Source: Nocardia arthritidis (GTDB lineage: Bacteria; Actinomycetota; Actinomycetes; Mycobacteriales; Mycobacteriaceae). Taken from it: a stretch of DNA of 64,000 bases. The notes beneath the pieces are model-generated. The model was given only the letters and a program-made list of their open reading frames with translations, searched no databases and had not been told where the DNA came from. Below, in pieces: positions 7,585 through 17,106 of the stretch (positions are counted from its first letter, which is position 1; every line of letters begins with the position of its first letter). The DNA lies in NCBI RefSeq assembly GCF_011801145.1, contig NZ_CP046172.1, positions 4,340,001 to 4,404,000 on the forward strand, read 5' to 3'. The position numbers were made by a program, and so were the translations under genes.

Positions 7585-7614
7585 GCCGCGCCACCCGGGA
7601 CCGGGTGGCGCGGC
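7585..7614 (-). terminator. Hairpin terminator after msrBA
   Basis: Perfect 12-bp GC-rich stem GCCGCGCCACCC / GGGTGGCGCGGC with a 6-base loop, just past the msrA stop. There is no U-tract, as is common in actinomycetes. It also separates msrBA from the metallopeptidase gene. Confidence 0.7.
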
Positions 7615-7619
7615 GTCGT

Positions 7620-8132
7620 TCACCGAGTGGTCTGCCGCTTCGGCAGTTTCCAGCCCGGGCGCGGGAAGTGACAGGTGTATCCGTCGGGGTAGCGCTGCAG
7701 GTAGTCCTGGTGTTCGGGCTCGGCCTCCCAGAACGTGCTCGCCGGGGTCACCTCGGTGACCACCTTGCCCGGCCACAGACCCGAATCCTCGACATCGGCG
7801 ATAGTGTCCAGCGCGACTCGCTTCTGCTCGTCATCGAGGTAGAAGATGGCCGAACGGTAGCTGGTGCCGATATCGTTGCCCTGCCGGTCCTTCGTCGTCG
7901 GATCGTGGATCTGGAAGAAGAACTCCAGCAGCGCCCGGTAGTCGGTGCGCGCCGGGTCGTAGACGATCTCGACGGCCTCGGCGTGGCCCGGATGGTTGCG
8001 GTACGTCGGGTGATCGTTGCGGCCGCCGGTGTAACCGACCCGCGTCGAGAGCACCCCGGGCTGTTTGCGGATCAGCTCCTCCATACCCCAGAAGCAGCCG
8101 CCCGCCAGAATCGCCGTGCGCGTGTCCGTCAC
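7620..8132 (-). CDS. msrA: Peptide-methionine (S)-S-oxide reductase MsrA
   Basis: 170 residues with catalytic Cys13 in GGCFWG, RVGYTGG and the substrate-binding [11 protein letters not shown]; usual MsrA length. It reduces the S epimer of methionine sulfoxide in oxidised proteins, with thioredoxin-type recycling. Its ATG overlaps the msrB stop by four bases (ATGA), so the pair is translationally coupled with msrB first. The pairing gives repair of both sulfoxide epimers. Confidence 0.95.
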   Translation of the reverse strand: MTDTRTAILAGGCFWGMEELIRKQPGVLSTRVGYTGGRNDHPTYRNHPGHAEAVEIVYDPARTDYRALLEFFFQIHDPTTKDRQGNDIGTSYRSAIFYLDDEQKRVALDTIADVEDSGLWPGKVVTEVTPASTFWEAEPEHQDYLQRYPDGYTCHFPRPGWKLPKRQTTR

Positions 8133-8584
8133 GCGTCCTCCTTCGTGAACAGGGTTCGGTACTGCGCGTAGCCTTCCGCCTCGAGGTCGTCGAGATGGAT
8201 GAACCGCAGCGCCGCCGAATTGATGCAGTATCGCAGGCCGCCCTCGGCGCGCGGCCCGTCGGGGAATACGTGCCCGAGGTGGCTGTCGCCGTGCGCCGAG
8301 CGCACCTCGGTGCGGATCATGAGGTGGCTGAAATCCCGTTTCTCCACCACATTTCCGGTGTCGATCGGCTTGGTGAAGCTCGGCCAGCCCGAGCCGCTGT
8401 CGAATTTGTCGACCGAGGCGAACAACGGCTCACCGGACACCACATCCACGTAGATACCCGGCTCGTGGTTGTCCCAGTACTCGCCCGTGAACGGCCGCTC
8501 CGTCCCGTTCTCCTGGGTGACGTGGTACTGCTCGGGCGAAAGCGCCGCCACCGCCGCGGGGTTGCGGTTGTATTCCTGTGCCAC
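8129..8584 (-). CDS. msrB: Peptide-methionine (R)-S-oxide reductase MsrB
   Basis: 151 residues with catalytic Cys120 in [11 protein letters not shown] and the GWPSFTKPI and HLGHVFPDG signatures. Where zinc-containing MsrB enzymes have CxxC pairs, this protein has [13 protein letters not shown], so it is of the zinc-free kind. The upstream recycling position reads SGSGWPSF (Ser rather than Cys), implying a one-cysteine mechanism or another resolving thiol. ATG at 8584 is preceded by AGGAGG. First gene of the msrB-msrA unit. Confidence 0.93.
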   Translation of the reverse strand: MAQEYNRNPAAVAALSPEQYHVTQENGTERPFTGEYWDNHEPGIYVDVVSGEPLFASVDKFDSGSGWPSFTKPIDTGNVVEKRDFSHLMIRTEVRSAHGDSHLGHVFPDGPRAEGGLRYCINSAALRFIHLDDLEAEGYAQYRTLFTKEDA

Positions 8585-8748
8585 ATGACCTCCTCATATC
8601 GGCACCCGGTACAACCAACGTGCGGGTACGGAAAGTTCCTGCGCGACCCGGGCGTCACACTTCGTTCACAACTCACTGGCCGGGACCGCTGATTGACAGC
8701 CCCCGGACCGCGTGTCACCGTGACGAAACCCAGGGATGACGGAACGCG

Positions 8749-10473
8749 ATGAGATTTCTGCAACCGGAACTACCCGCCGTCGATATGGCGGAATGGAGTG
8801 GCGGCACGCGCGCCGCCCGCATCCGGCAGATGGCCCGGTACTGGGCGGAGGCCGGGTTCGGGACGCCGGCGGCACTGCATCTGCTCTATGTCGCGAAGAT
8901 CGGCGGGTATCTGCTCGTCGGTTGGCTGATTGCCTTGTCCACCAATGGTATTCGTGGGTTCGGCGACTGGTCGGAGCCGATCGTCTTCCAGAAGGCGGTG
9001 CTGTACACGCTGCTATTCGAGGTGATCGGCCTCGGCTGCGGTTTCGGCCCGCTGAACAACAGGTATTTTCCGCCGTTCGGCTCGATACTGTATTGGTTGC
9101 GGCCCAAGACGATTCGGCTGCCGCCGTGGCCGCGCCTTATTCCGCTGACGAAGGGCGATGATCGAACGTTCGTCGATATCGCTTTGTACGCGGCGCTTTT
9201 GGTGGCGACCACGCTGACGCTCTTCTCCGACGGCACCGGTCCGGTGCCGGAATTGCACACCACGATCGGTCTGCTGCCCGCGTGGCGGGTCGCGGTGATT
9301 CTCGCCCTGCTGGCGCTGATCGGCCTGCGCGACAAGGTGATATTCCTGGCCGCGCGCGGCGAGGTATACGCGACATTGGCGGTGACCTTCCTGTTCGGCG
9401 CGGATTTCGTGGTCGCCGCGAAGGTGGTTTTCCTGGTGATCTGGCTGGGTGCCGCGCTGTCGAAGCTGAACCGGCACTTCCCGTTCGTCATCGCGACGAT
9501 GATGTCGAACAGTCCGCTGATCCGGCGAAAATCGTTGAAGCGCAAGTTCTTCGAGAAATTTCCGGACGACCTGCGGCCTGGCGCGCCGTCGCGGATTATC
9601 GCGCACACCGCGACCGCGATCGAACTCGCGGTCCCGGTGGTGTTGTTCTGCACGCACGGCGGTGTGCCGACGGTGCTGGCCGCGGCGCTGCTGATCGGAT
9701 TCCACCTGGCGATACTGTCGGCGATTCCGATGGGCGCGCCGCTGGAGTGGAACGTCTTCATGATCTTCGGCGTGCTCACCCTGTTCGTCGCGCATGCCGA
9801 TCACGGGCTCGGCGACCTGCGCCATCCGGTTGCGGTGGCGGTGCTGTTCCTCGTGCTCGCGAGCATCGTCATCGCCGGAAACCTGTTCCCGCGCAAGGTT
9901 TCCTTCCTGCCGGGCATGCGCTACTACGCGGGGAACTGGGACACCACGATGTGGTGCGTCGCACCGTCGGCCGCGGCGAAGATCGGCGCGCACGTCGTCG
10001 CGCTCGCGAGCATGCCGCAGGCCCAACTGGAGCGGTTCTACGGCAAGGACCGCGGGCAGTTGTCGATGTACCTCGGTTACGCGTTTCGCGCCATGAACAC
10101 CCACGGCAGGGCGCTGTTCACGCTGGTGCACCGGGCCATGGCCGACGGCGACGAAGCCGATTACACACTCACCGACGGCGAGCGGATCTGCGCCACCGCG
10201 CTCGGCTGGAATTTCGGTGACGGCCATCTGCACAACGAGCAGCTCATCGCGGCGCTGCATCGGCGCTGCCGCTTCGAACCCGGGGAGGTCCGCGTCGTCC
10301 TGCTCGACGCCCAGCCGATCCACCGGGGCATACAGCGGTATCGCCTCGTCGACGCGGCGACCGGCGAATTCGAGCGCGGATACGTCGAGGTGGCCGAGAT
10401 GGTGACGCGCCAGCCGTGGGCCGACGACGTGCCGGTGCACATCACCGGCGGGCCCGGATTGACCAAGTCGTGA
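8749..10473 (+). CDS. DUF3556 multi-pass membrane protein
   Basis: 574-residue protein. The N-terminal two thirds hold about ten hydrophobic helices (from about residue 45 to 385), including a Lys-rich loop SLKRKFFEKFPDDL near residue 262. A soluble C-terminal domain of about 180 residues includes a His-rich GDGHLHNEQLIAALHRRC and a closing ITGGPG. It matches the DUF3556 transmembrane family found in mycobacteria and nocardiae, of unknown function. A conserved RYFPPFGSILYWLRPKTIRLP segment follows TM2. It stands alone after the msrBA divergent promoter; redox or lipid roles are speculation. Confidence 0.75.
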   Translation: MRFLQPELPAVDMAEWSGGTRAARIRQMARYWAEAGFGTPAALHLLYVAKIGGYLLVGWLIALSTNGIRGFGDWSEPIVFQKAVLYTLLFEVIGLGCGFGPLNNRYFPPFGSILYWLRPKTIRLPPWPRLIPLTKGDDRTFVDIALYAALLVATTLTLFSDGTGPVPELHTTIGLLPAWRVAVILALLALIGLRDKVIFLAARGEVYATLAVTFLFGADFVVAAKVVFLVIWLGAALSKLNRHFPFVIATMMSNSPLIRRKSLKRKFFEKFPDDLRPGAPSRIIAHTATAIELAVPVVLFCTHGGVPTVLAAALLIGFHLAILSAIPMGAPLEWNVFMIFGVLTLFVAHADHGLGDLRHPVAVAVLFLVLASIVIAGNLFPRKVSFLPGMRYYAGNWDTTMWCVAPSAAAKIGAHVVALASMPQAQLERFYGKDRGQLSMYLGYAFRAMNTHGRALFTLVHRAMADGDEADYTLTDGERICATALGWNFGDGHLHNEQLIAALHRRCRFEPGEVRVVLLDAQPIHRGIQRYRLVDAATGEFERGYVEVAEMVTRQPWADDVPVHITGGPGLTKS

Positions 10474-10680
10474 CGTCGCGATGACACGCCGATGACCTGC
10501 GCGGGGACAACATATGCCATGGTGACGCGCACGATTGTCCGATCGGCCAAGTGCCGCCGCACTTTATTTAGCCAATTCGCTGATCACAGCGTGTTTGTGG
10601 TCGTATTAGCTTCTTGCGGCTACACAGTGTGACCTGCGTTACGCATTGTCGCGTGACGCGGAGGACGGAGAGGATGCCCC

Positions 10681-12126
10681 ATGTCCATTGCGGAGTTGCG
10701 CGGCCAAATGCTGCGCCGCAAACCCATCGGGCAGATCGAGGACGACGACACGCCTGCGGATGAACGGCTGTCGAAGCAACTCGGTCTGTGGCAGCTGACC
10801 GCCATCGGCGTCGGCGGCATCATCGGCGCGGGCATTTTCACCCTCGCCGGTTCCGTCGCGCACAAGGTCACCGGCCCGGCGGTGCTCATCTCGTTCCTGA
10901 TCGCGGGCGTCGCGAGCGCCTGCGCCGCGCTGTGTTATGCCGAGTTCACCGGCATGGTGCCGAAGGCGGGTTCGGCGTACACCTACGGCTATGTGTCGCT
11001 GGGGGAGATCGCGGGCTGGTTCATCGGCTGGGATCTGCTGCTCGAATACATCGCGGTGGCGGCGGTGGTCGCGATCGGTGTATCCGGCTACTTCGGCTTC
11101 CTGCTCGATCAGGTCGGGATTCACCTACCGAACTGGATGCTCGGCGCGTTCGGCACCGGTGACGGTCACAAGTTCGATGTGTTCGCGATGGTGTTCTGCC
11201 TCGGCACCGCGTGGTTGCTCTCCCGCGGCATCCGCAGCGTCGGCCGGTTCGAGATCGTCGCGGTCGCCATCAAGGTCGCGCTGGTGTTGCTGATCATCGT
11301 GCTCGGCGTCTTCAAGATCAACAGCGCGAACTATCACCCGTACTTCCCGTTCGGCGCGAACGCGGTGTGGACCGGTGCGGCCACCGTCTTCTTCGCGGTA
11401 TTCGGCTACGACGCGATGAGCACCGCCGCCGAGGAATCCACCGAGGCCAAAAAGCAGCTGCCGAAGGCCATCATCTACTCGCTGAGCATCGCCATGGTGC
11501 TGTACGTGCTGGCCACGCTGGTGCTGACCGGTATGCAGAACTACAAGGACATCGACCCGAACGGCGGCTTCTCGCACGCCTTCAAATCCGTCGGCATGAA
11601 CGGCATCGCCAACGTCATCGCCGTCGGGGCCATCGTCGGCATCATCACCGTCGTGCTCACTTTCATGCTCGGCGTCACCCGCGTCTGGTACGCGATGAGC
11701 CGCGACGGCCTGCTGCCGGAATGGTTCGCCAAGACCCACCCGCAGCGCAAGGTGCCGACCCGCGTCACCTGGATCGTCGGCGTCGGCTCGGCGATCCTGG
11801 CCGGCGTGCTGCCCATCAACACCGTCGCCGAACTCACCAATATCGGCATCCTGATGGCGTTCATCGTGGTGAGCATCGCGGTGATCGTGCTGCGCTACAC
11901 CAGGCCCGACGAGCCGCGCACCTTCCGGCTGCCGCTGATGCCGGTGGTTCCGGTGGTCGGCATCGGCTTCTCCGTGTACTTGATCTGGTCGCTGCCGTGG
12001 CAGACCTGGGTGCGTTTCGCGGTCTGGCTGGTCGTCGGCCTGATCATCTACTTCGCCTACTCCCGAACGCATTCCAAGCTGCAGGGGGCCGATCCCGTGA
12101 CCTCGGTGCACACCCCCGTCGCGTAA
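10681..12126 (+). CDS. APC-family amino-acid permease
   Basis: 481-residue cytoplasmic-membrane transporter with about 12 TM helices. The APC substrate motif GVGGIIGAGIF in TM1 and YAEFTGMVPKAGSAYTYGY in TM3 identify it, and the length matches the cationic amino-acid transporter (YfnA/CAT-like) branch. A conserved FFAVFGYDAMSTAAEE segment follows TM6. GAGAGGA lies upstream of ATG 10681. It probably imports amino acids by proton symport; the substrate is not readable. A strong hairpin follows the stop. Confidence 0.85.
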   Translation: MSIAELRGQMLRRKPIGQIEDDDTPADERLSKQLGLWQLTAIGVGGIIGAGIFTLAGSVAHKVTGPAVLISFLIAGVASACAALCYAEFTGMVPKAGSAYTYGYVSLGEIAGWFIGWDLLLEYIAVAAVVAIGVSGYFGFLLDQVGIHLPNWMLGAFGTGDGHKFDVFAMVFCLGTAWLLSRGIRSVGRFEIVAVAIKVALVLLIIVLGVFKINSANYHPYFPFGANAVWTGAATVFFAVFGYDAMSTAAEESTEAKKQLPKAIIYSLSIAMVLYVLATLVLTGMQNYKDIDPNGGFSHAFKSVGMNGIANVIAVGAIVGIITVVLTFMLGVTRVWYAMSRDGLLPEWFAKTHPQRKVPTRVTWIVGVGSAILAGVLPINTVAELTNIGILMAFIVVSIAVIVLRYTRPDEPRTFRLPLMPVVPVVGIGFSVYLIWSLPWQTWVRFAVWLVVGLIIYFAYSRTHSKLQGADPVTSVHTPVA

Positions 12127-12144
12127 CGAGTCACGAAACGCCTT

Positions 12145-12184
12145 GCGGAACTGCCCGATCCGATGAGGGGTCGGGCAGTCCCGC
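12145..12184 (+). terminator. Hairpin terminator after the APC permease
   Basis: GCGGaACTGCCCGA ... TCGGGCAGTcCCGC: a 13-bp stem with one mismatch and a 12-base loop, 18 bases after the permease stop. No U-tract. Confidence 0.7.
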
Positions 12185-12236
12185 AGGGTTGCATTAGGAT
12201 TCGTTGCAGTTTGGGGAATTTCTGAGGCGGTACGGG

Positions 12237-13418
12237 GTGGACGGAAGTCGGGTCGGCATCATCGGTGGCAGCATCGCCGGATGCGCCGCCGCCGTCGTAT
12301 TGCGGCGAGCGGGTTGCGATGTCACGGTTTTCGAGCGGAGTTCGGGACGGCTGCGTGATCGCGGACATGGCGTCGGGCTCTCGGCCGAGGTCCGCGCCGA
12401 GCTGGCGGCGGCGGACCTGATCGACGCCGAGCTGCCCGCGCATTCGATCACCCAGCGTTCGTGGTATGTCCGCGACGGGGACGCCCCGCTCGGCCGACTG
12501 CTGTGGGAGCAGTCGTTCACCACGGTCGTGCACAACTGGGGCATGCTGTGGGCGAACCTGCGAAAGCGCGTCGCCGACAACGACTATCGCGACGGTGTAC
12601 CGGTGAACCACATCGAGCCCGACGCCGACTCGGTCACGCTGCGCCGCGGCGACGGGACGGCCGAACGGTTCGATATCGTCTTCGGCGCGGATGGTTACGG
12701 GTCGGCGGTCCGCGCGCTGGTCGACCCGGCGGCGTCGGTCGAAAATTCCGGCTATGTGGTGTGGCGGGGTGGCTATTCGGTTACCGAACTCCCGCAACCG
12801 GTGCCCGACGCGCTGCACGACCAGATCGTGACCGTGGCCTACACCGGCGGGCACTGTCTCATCATGATCACCCCCGATCCGCGACCCGGTGTTCTGCGGG
12901 TCTACTGGGGTCTGTATCACAAACCGGCGCAACCGTTTTCATCCGATACCGATGAGGCGCCCGGTGATTCGCTGCCCGGTCTGGACGCGGTGCTGTCCGC
13001 CGATTTTCCGCCGTATTGGGCCGAGGTGATAGCCAAGACCAGCCCGGCGAGCACGGTTGTCCATCCGGTTGTCGATATTCGTAGTTCGAGCTATGTCGCG
13101 CATCGGCTCGCGCTGATCGGCGACGCGGGCACGGTCGCCCGGCCGCATACCGGCAGCGGCGCGGTCAAGGCCGTGCAGGATGCGCTGACGCTGGGCCGCC
13201 TGTGTCGCGAGCACGGGAACTGGGCAGAGCTGCTCGCCGCATATGACGCGCAGCGGTGTCCGGCGGGCACGGCGCTGGTGGAACTCGGCAGGCGCCTCGG
13301 GCAGGCTCAGGTCACCGAGACTCCGCCGTGGTCCTCGATGACTCCGGACGACTTCACGGAGTGGATTCGGTCGGTGCTCGCGGGCCGTCGGCTCTACTTG
13401 TACGAAGGCGGCGAGTAG
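12237..13418 (+). CDS. FAD-dependent monooxygenase (salicylate-hydroxylase-like)
   Basis: 393-residue flavoprotein with GIIGGSIAGCAAAVVLRRAG at residues 7-26 (Rossmann; a variant of GxGxxG), an Arg-rich GHGVGL loop, the DG motif FGADGYGSAVR (about residue 150) and the GD motif LALIGDAGTVARPHTGSGA (about 290). GTG 12237 is chosen: GAGGCGG lies just upstream and it places the dinucleotide motif at the usual distance; a TTG at 12204 would add 11 residues. The family hydroxylates or oxidises small cyclic compounds with NAD(P)H. Its end overlaps the convergent carboxypeptidase gene by 25 bp. Confidence 0.78.
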   Translation: MDGSRVGIIGGSIAGCAAAVVLRRAGCDVTVFERSSGRLRDRGHGVGLSAEVRAELAAADLIDAELPAHSITQRSWYVRDGDAPLGRLLWEQSFTTVVHNWGMLWANLRKRVADNDYRDGVPVNHIEPDADSVTLRRGDGTAERFDIVFGADGYGSAVRALVDPAASVENSGYVVWRGGYSVTELPQPVPDALHDQIVTVAYTGGHCLIMITPDPRPGVLRVYWGLYHKPAQPFSSDTDEAPGDSLPGLDAVLSADFPPYWAEVIAKTSPASTVVHPVVDIRSSSYVAHRLALIGDAGTVARPHTGSGAVKAVQDALTLGRLCREHGNWAELLAAYDAQRCPAGTALVELGRRLGQAQVTETPPWSSMTPDDFTEWIRSVLAGRRLYLYEGGE

Positions 13419-14314
13419 CCGATCGGCAGTGCGCTGAGGATCGGGCCGAAGCCCCAGTTCAACATGTGCTCGGCATCGTCCTCGGCGACGGTTTCGCTAT
13501 CCGGTGAGCTGTGCAGCACCACACCGATCAGCGGCTGCCCCGCCCTGACGGCCTCGAACAACAGACAGGTTCCCGCGGCGTCGGTGGATCCGGTTTTGAT
13601 GCCCGCGGTGCCGGGATAGTCGTGCAGCAGCAGGTTCGTTGTCTGCCAGATGTGATCGCGATTATTCGGTCCGGCGGGCAGGTGATAATTCTGCGATCGC
13701 ACGATATCGCGGAAGATCGGCAGGCTCATCGCGCGCAGACCGAGCCGCACCAGATCCGCAGGCGTGGAATAGGTGGAATAGTCGCTCGGATTGGGCAGGC
13801 CGCTGGGATCGGTGAAATGCGTTCCCGCCAGGCCGAGTTGACGCGCGGTGTCGTTCATCTTGTCGATGAAACCGGCTTGGCCGGGCCCATATGCCTCGGC
13901 AAGAGCGTAGGCGGCGTCGCAGCCGGACGGAAGCAGTAGCGCGTAAAGCAGCTGCCGGGCGGTGAGCACCTCACCGGGAGTCAGGCCCGCCGTGCTCGCG
14001 CCGTACTTGTTGTCGTAGGCGATGATCGCCTGCGGCACCGTGATATTCCGATCGAGGTCGCCCGCGCCGATCACCACCAGCGCGGTCATCACCTTCGTGA
14101 TGCTGCCGATCGGGGCCGGACTGTCCGGCTGCCGCGACCAGCGCACCGCGCCGGTGTTCCCGTCCGCCAATTCCGCCAGCGGCGCCTGCACGCCCAGCGG
14201 TTCGGGCGACGGCCAGAAGGGCAGGTGGGAATCCGCGTAACTCGGGGCGGGCGTCACGAGCAGTGCTCCGGCGACGGCGCTCAGCATCAATCCGGCAAAT
14301 GACCGCATCGACAT
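13394..14314 (-). CDS. D-alanyl-D-alanine carboxypeptidase (serine, S11 family)
   Basis: About 306 residues, exported: MSMRSFAGLMLSAVAGALLV then a cleavage region near PSYADS. Penicillin-binding motifs in order are SITK (catalytic Ser/Lys, about residue 70), SGCDAAYALAE (the SxN position reads SGC) and KTGSTDAAG. These identify a low-molecular-mass PBP that trims pentapeptide side chains in peptidoglycan outside the membrane. The C-terminal anchor helix of classic DacA is absent, so it may be soluble or loosely attached. The start is uncertain among nearby ATGs (14314, 14308) and there is no clear ribosome-binding site. Confidence 0.83.
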   Translation of the reverse strand: MSMRSFAGLMLSAVAGALLVTPAPSYADSHLPFWPSPEPLGVQAPLAELADGNTGAVRWSRQPDSPAPIGSITKVMTALVVIGAGDLDRNITVPQAIIAYDNKYGASTAGLTPGEVLTARQLLYALLLPSGCDAAYALAEAYGPGQAGFIDKMNDTARQLGLAGTHFTDPSGLPNPSDYSTYSTPADLVRLGLRAMSLPIFRDIVRSQNYHLPAGPNNRDHIWQTTNLLLHDYPGTAGIKTGSTDAAGTCLLFEAVRAGQPLIGVVLHSSPDSETVAEDDAEHMLNWGFGPILSALPIGYSPPSYK

Positions 14315-14428
14315 ATTGTGCCGTGATGCTGGGGTGAACAACGGGATTTTCGCGGTTCGACAAATGCGTGCCGCCGTTGATGCGGCTATGAACTGGCAAT
14401 CAGACTGTTCGCTGGTCGGGCCGTGTCG

Positions 14429-15094
14429 TCAACGGTCCGTCGAGGAAAGCGGTTGTGTCGGATCGGGTTTCACCGCCCAGAACAGCATGTGGCCGCCCGT
14501 GCCCTCGGGGATGAATTCCGCGCGCCGGACCTCGAAGCCCGCCTCGGCGAGCCAGGTTCGGTAGGTGGTGGCGTCGGCATGGCTCCACCACATGGTCTCT
14601 CCGGTATCGAGCCAGTTGTCGTCGGTGCCGGTCCCGGCCCGGTGGCCGGTGGTGAGAACGAACAGACCCCGCGGGCGCAGCCAGCGGGCGACCTTGGTCA
14701 GCAATGGAAGCTGTTCGTCGAGCGGCATGTGGATGAGCGCGTAGAGACAGATCACCGCGTCGAACGATGCCGGTTCGAAGTCGACGGCGGCGGCGTCGGC
14801 GCGGATGAACTCGGCCGTCGGCACGAGTCGGCGGGCTCGGTCGACTTGAACATCGCTGATATCGACGCCGACCACCCGGCGTCCGGTCGTCGCGAGCATG
14901 CGGGCGACGGGGATGCCGGAACCGCAGCCGAGGTCGAGTACGGTTGCGGCCGAGGGGATTTGCTGATCGAGCTCGGACAGCCATGCCTGATATTTGGTTT
15001 CGCCGCCGAAGGCTCGGTCGTAGTGTTCGGAGAGGGCGTTGTAGCCCTGTCGGACAAGGTCTTTCGGATCGCCTGTGGTCACCGGCGGCATCAT
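14429..15094 (-). CDS. Class I SAM-dependent methyltransferase
   Basis: About 221 residues with the Rossmann motif I VLDLGCGSGIPVARML, acidic motif VVGVDIS, and FDAVICLYALIHMP as motif IV/V; a typical class I fold. The C-terminal half contains GETMWWSHADATTYRTWLAEAGF, common in small-molecule methyltransferases. The start could be either tandem ATG (15094 or 15091) or a GTG at 15082. Substrate unknown. It lies 115 bases upstream of the carboxypeptidase on the same strand, though no functional link is evident. Confidence 0.78.
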   Translation of the reverse strand: MMPPVTTGDPKDLVRQGYNALSEHYDRAFGGETKYQAWLSELDQQIPSAATVLDLGCGSGIPVARMLATTGRRVVGVDISDVQVDRARRLVPTAEFIRADAAAVDFEPASFDAVICLYALIHMPLDEQLPLLTKVARWLRPRGLFVLTTGHRAGTGTDDNWLDTGETMWWSHADATTYRTWLAEAGFEVRRAEFIPEGTGGHMLFWAVKPDPTQPLSSTDR

Positions 15095-15322
15095 CGCATG
15101 ATCGGGCGATTGCCGCACAATGGTTTTTGCGCAAGAGGCACTCCATTGAGCTCGCATCGATCCACGGCAGCAGATCCCAGTCGGCCAGGATCACCGCGGC
15201 GATCGCCTGGACGATGTTGGGTGAGCCCCGTTGTACTCTGCGCGGACCTAGGGGCTGACGGCGGTCGCGCTCCGGATGGGCGGGGGTCGCGGGCCGGGGC
15301 GCGCGGTGGCAGACTGCGACCG

Positions 15323-15961
15323 GTGAGCGCGCTGGACTGGGATCACAATGCCTTCTATCACCGCCTACTATTGCGTCAGCTGCCGGACGGATTGCGCCGG
15401 GTACTCGATGTCGGTTGCGGTGCGGGCGTTTTCGCGTCGAAGCTGGCAGCCCGAGCCGAAAAGGTCGACGCCGTCGACAAATCGCCGGAGATGATCGCCG
15501 CCGCATACGACACGACCCCGGACAACGTCACCCTCCTACTCGGCGATGTGCTGAAAGAGCCACTGCCTGAGGCGGGTTACGACGCGATCGTCTCCGTAAC
15601 CGCACTGCACCACCTCCCGCTCGAGATGGCGCTTCCGGTGCTGGCGCGTGCGCTGCGCCCGGGCGGTGTGCTCGTCGCGGTAGCGCTGCCACGCACCGAC
15701 CTACCCCGCGAACTGCCCGTCGAACTTCTCGCCCTGATAAGTCAGCGACTATTCGGTCTCACCTTCGCCCTGCTACGAAAGTTCAACGGCGGCAACTGGT
15801 TCGCCCACGAACCCACCCACTCCGCAATGCCGGTGCTACTCGATCCACCCCTGGCCACCCGCCAGGTCCGCGAATACGCCGCCGCACTGCTCCCCGGCGC
15901 CCAGGTGCGCCGCCTCGTCTTCTGGCGCTATTTCCTCCTGTGGCACAAGCCGTCCGACTGA
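15323..15961 (+). CDS. Class I SAM-dependent methyltransferase
   Basis: 212 residues with motif I VLDVGCGAGVFASKLA, VDAVDKSPEM (acidic ribose ligand) and YDAIVSVTALHHLPL. The latter, with ARALRPGGVLVAVALP, matches the methyltransferase-11 (UbiE/COQ5-like) group. GTG 15323 is the only sensible start (VSALDWDHNAFYHRLLLRQL); no ribosome-binding site is visible, so leaderless translation is possible. Divergent from the methyltransferase at 14429-15094 but not obviously its duplicate. Confidence 0.78.
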   Translation: MSALDWDHNAFYHRLLLRQLPDGLRRVLDVGCGAGVFASKLAARAEKVDAVDKSPEMIAAAYDTTPDNVTLLLGDVLKEPLPEAGYDAIVSVTALHHLPLEMALPVLARALRPGGVLVAVALPRTDLPRELPVELLALISQRLFGLTFALLRKFNGGNWFAHEPTHSAMPVLLDPPLATRQVREYAAALLPGAQVRRLVFWRYFLLWHKPSD

Positions 15962-16113
15962 CTACGTGTGCGAGCACGACGTCGGCGACCTGGACGATCG
16001 GCACGGTCGTCACCACTTCGAGCGTGGCCGATTCCCCGAGCAACGGCTCGACCGTCGCCACATTGTCCAGCGCCTCTGCGAGCTCGATCGCATCCTTACC
16101 ACCGACTGGGTTG

Positions 16114-16899
16114 TCAGTTCGCTGCGAACCGATCGAAGAGGAATCGGGTCGTGGCGTCGATGACGTCGTCGAAGTGCCCGCTGGGGCCGGGGTAGTGGAA
16201 GCCGTGCTGGGCGTTTTCGTACTCGCGCAGTGTGCAGTCGTTGCGGGCGTGCGCCATGGCGTCCCGGAAGCGCCGAACGTGGTCGACCGGCTCTACCTCG
16301 TCGTCGGTGCCGTGGCAGATCAGCATCGGCGGATTGCCCGGCCGCACGAACTCGATCAGCGAGTATTCGATCAAGGCTCCCGTATCGATGCCGACCCGAT
16401 GTTCGAGGGAACGCTGCAATTCCGGCGGGAAGGCGAGGAGATCCAGGCCCGCCGGATTGAGGGCCACCACCGCCGCGGTACCGGATGCTGGTGCGGGCCT
16501 GCCGGGGGCGGTCATCGCGGCGACAAGCGCGAGATGTGCGCCGGCCGAACTGCCGCCCGAGGCCAGGCGGGATGGCGCGAGCCCGCGTGGCGCGGCCAGC
16601 GTCCTGAAGTGCTCAACCGCCCGCCGGACGTCGGTCACGCAGTCCGCGATGCTCTCAGCGCCCTGACCGAGTAGCCGGTACCCGGCGGAGACCGCGAAAA
16701 TCCCGCGCGATGCCAGTCGACGACAGTGTGGGGCCAGCATGTCGGCCGATCCGGTGCGCAGCGCGCCGCCGTGGAACAAGACGATGCCGGCCGCGAGCCG
16801 CGTGGCCTCGGACGGCTCGAAGACCAACATGGGCTGTTCGCCGCCGTCAGCAGCCTGGTAGCCCATCGATGATTCGCGCCAGGCGGTCATGAACGGCAT
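16114..16899 (-). CDS. Alpha/beta hydrolase (hormone-sensitive-lipase-like esterase)
   Basis: About 261 residues. It shows the oxyanion motif VLFHGGALRTG, the nucleophile elbow GGSSAGAHLAL (second Ser), the acid segment CHGTDDEVEP and a C-terminal ENAQHGFHYPG with the catalytic His. This is the layout of HSL/bacterial esterase IV-type hydrolases acting on short esters. No signal peptide. The start is uncertain: ATGs at 16899 and 16890 and a TTG at 16926 are possible, none with a strong ribosome-binding site. It lies alone between a convergent methyltransferase and the accessory DUF222 patch. Confidence 0.77.
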   Translation of the reverse strand: MPFMTAWRESSMGYQAADGGEQPMLVFEPSEATRLAAGIVLFHGGALRTGSADMLAPHCRRLASRGIFAVSAGYRLLGQGAESIADCVTDVRRAVEHFRTLAAPRGLAPSRLASGGSSAGAHLALVAAMTAPGRPAPASGTAAVVALNPAGLDLLAFPPELQRSLEHRVGIDTGALIEYSLIEFVRPGNPPMLICHGTDDEVEPVDHVRRFRDAMAHARNDCTLREYENAQHGFHYPGPSGHFDDVIDATTRFLFDRFAAN

Positions 16900-17106
16900 T
16901 CGACCATCAATCGCGGACCGCAGCAACCGAATTGGCCAGGCTCCTTGGATGGTCAGCGTGCAGGTCCTGTCTGTTCTCTCGAGGTTTGCTCAGCTCTGCG
17001 CCAAGGGTGCGATGGAGGAATCGCGACGTATCCAAGATCGCCCCTCCGAGATCGGGAGCAGTCGGCGGATAACCAAGCCGACTCGCTGATTTCGACCGCC
17101 TATCGA

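Noticed and set aside
15120..15240. Protein-like reverse reading NIVQAIAAVILADWDLL upstream of the methyltransferase
   Set aside because: Reads plausibly for about 35 residues but has no start, no stop of its own and no recognised family; at most a remnant.
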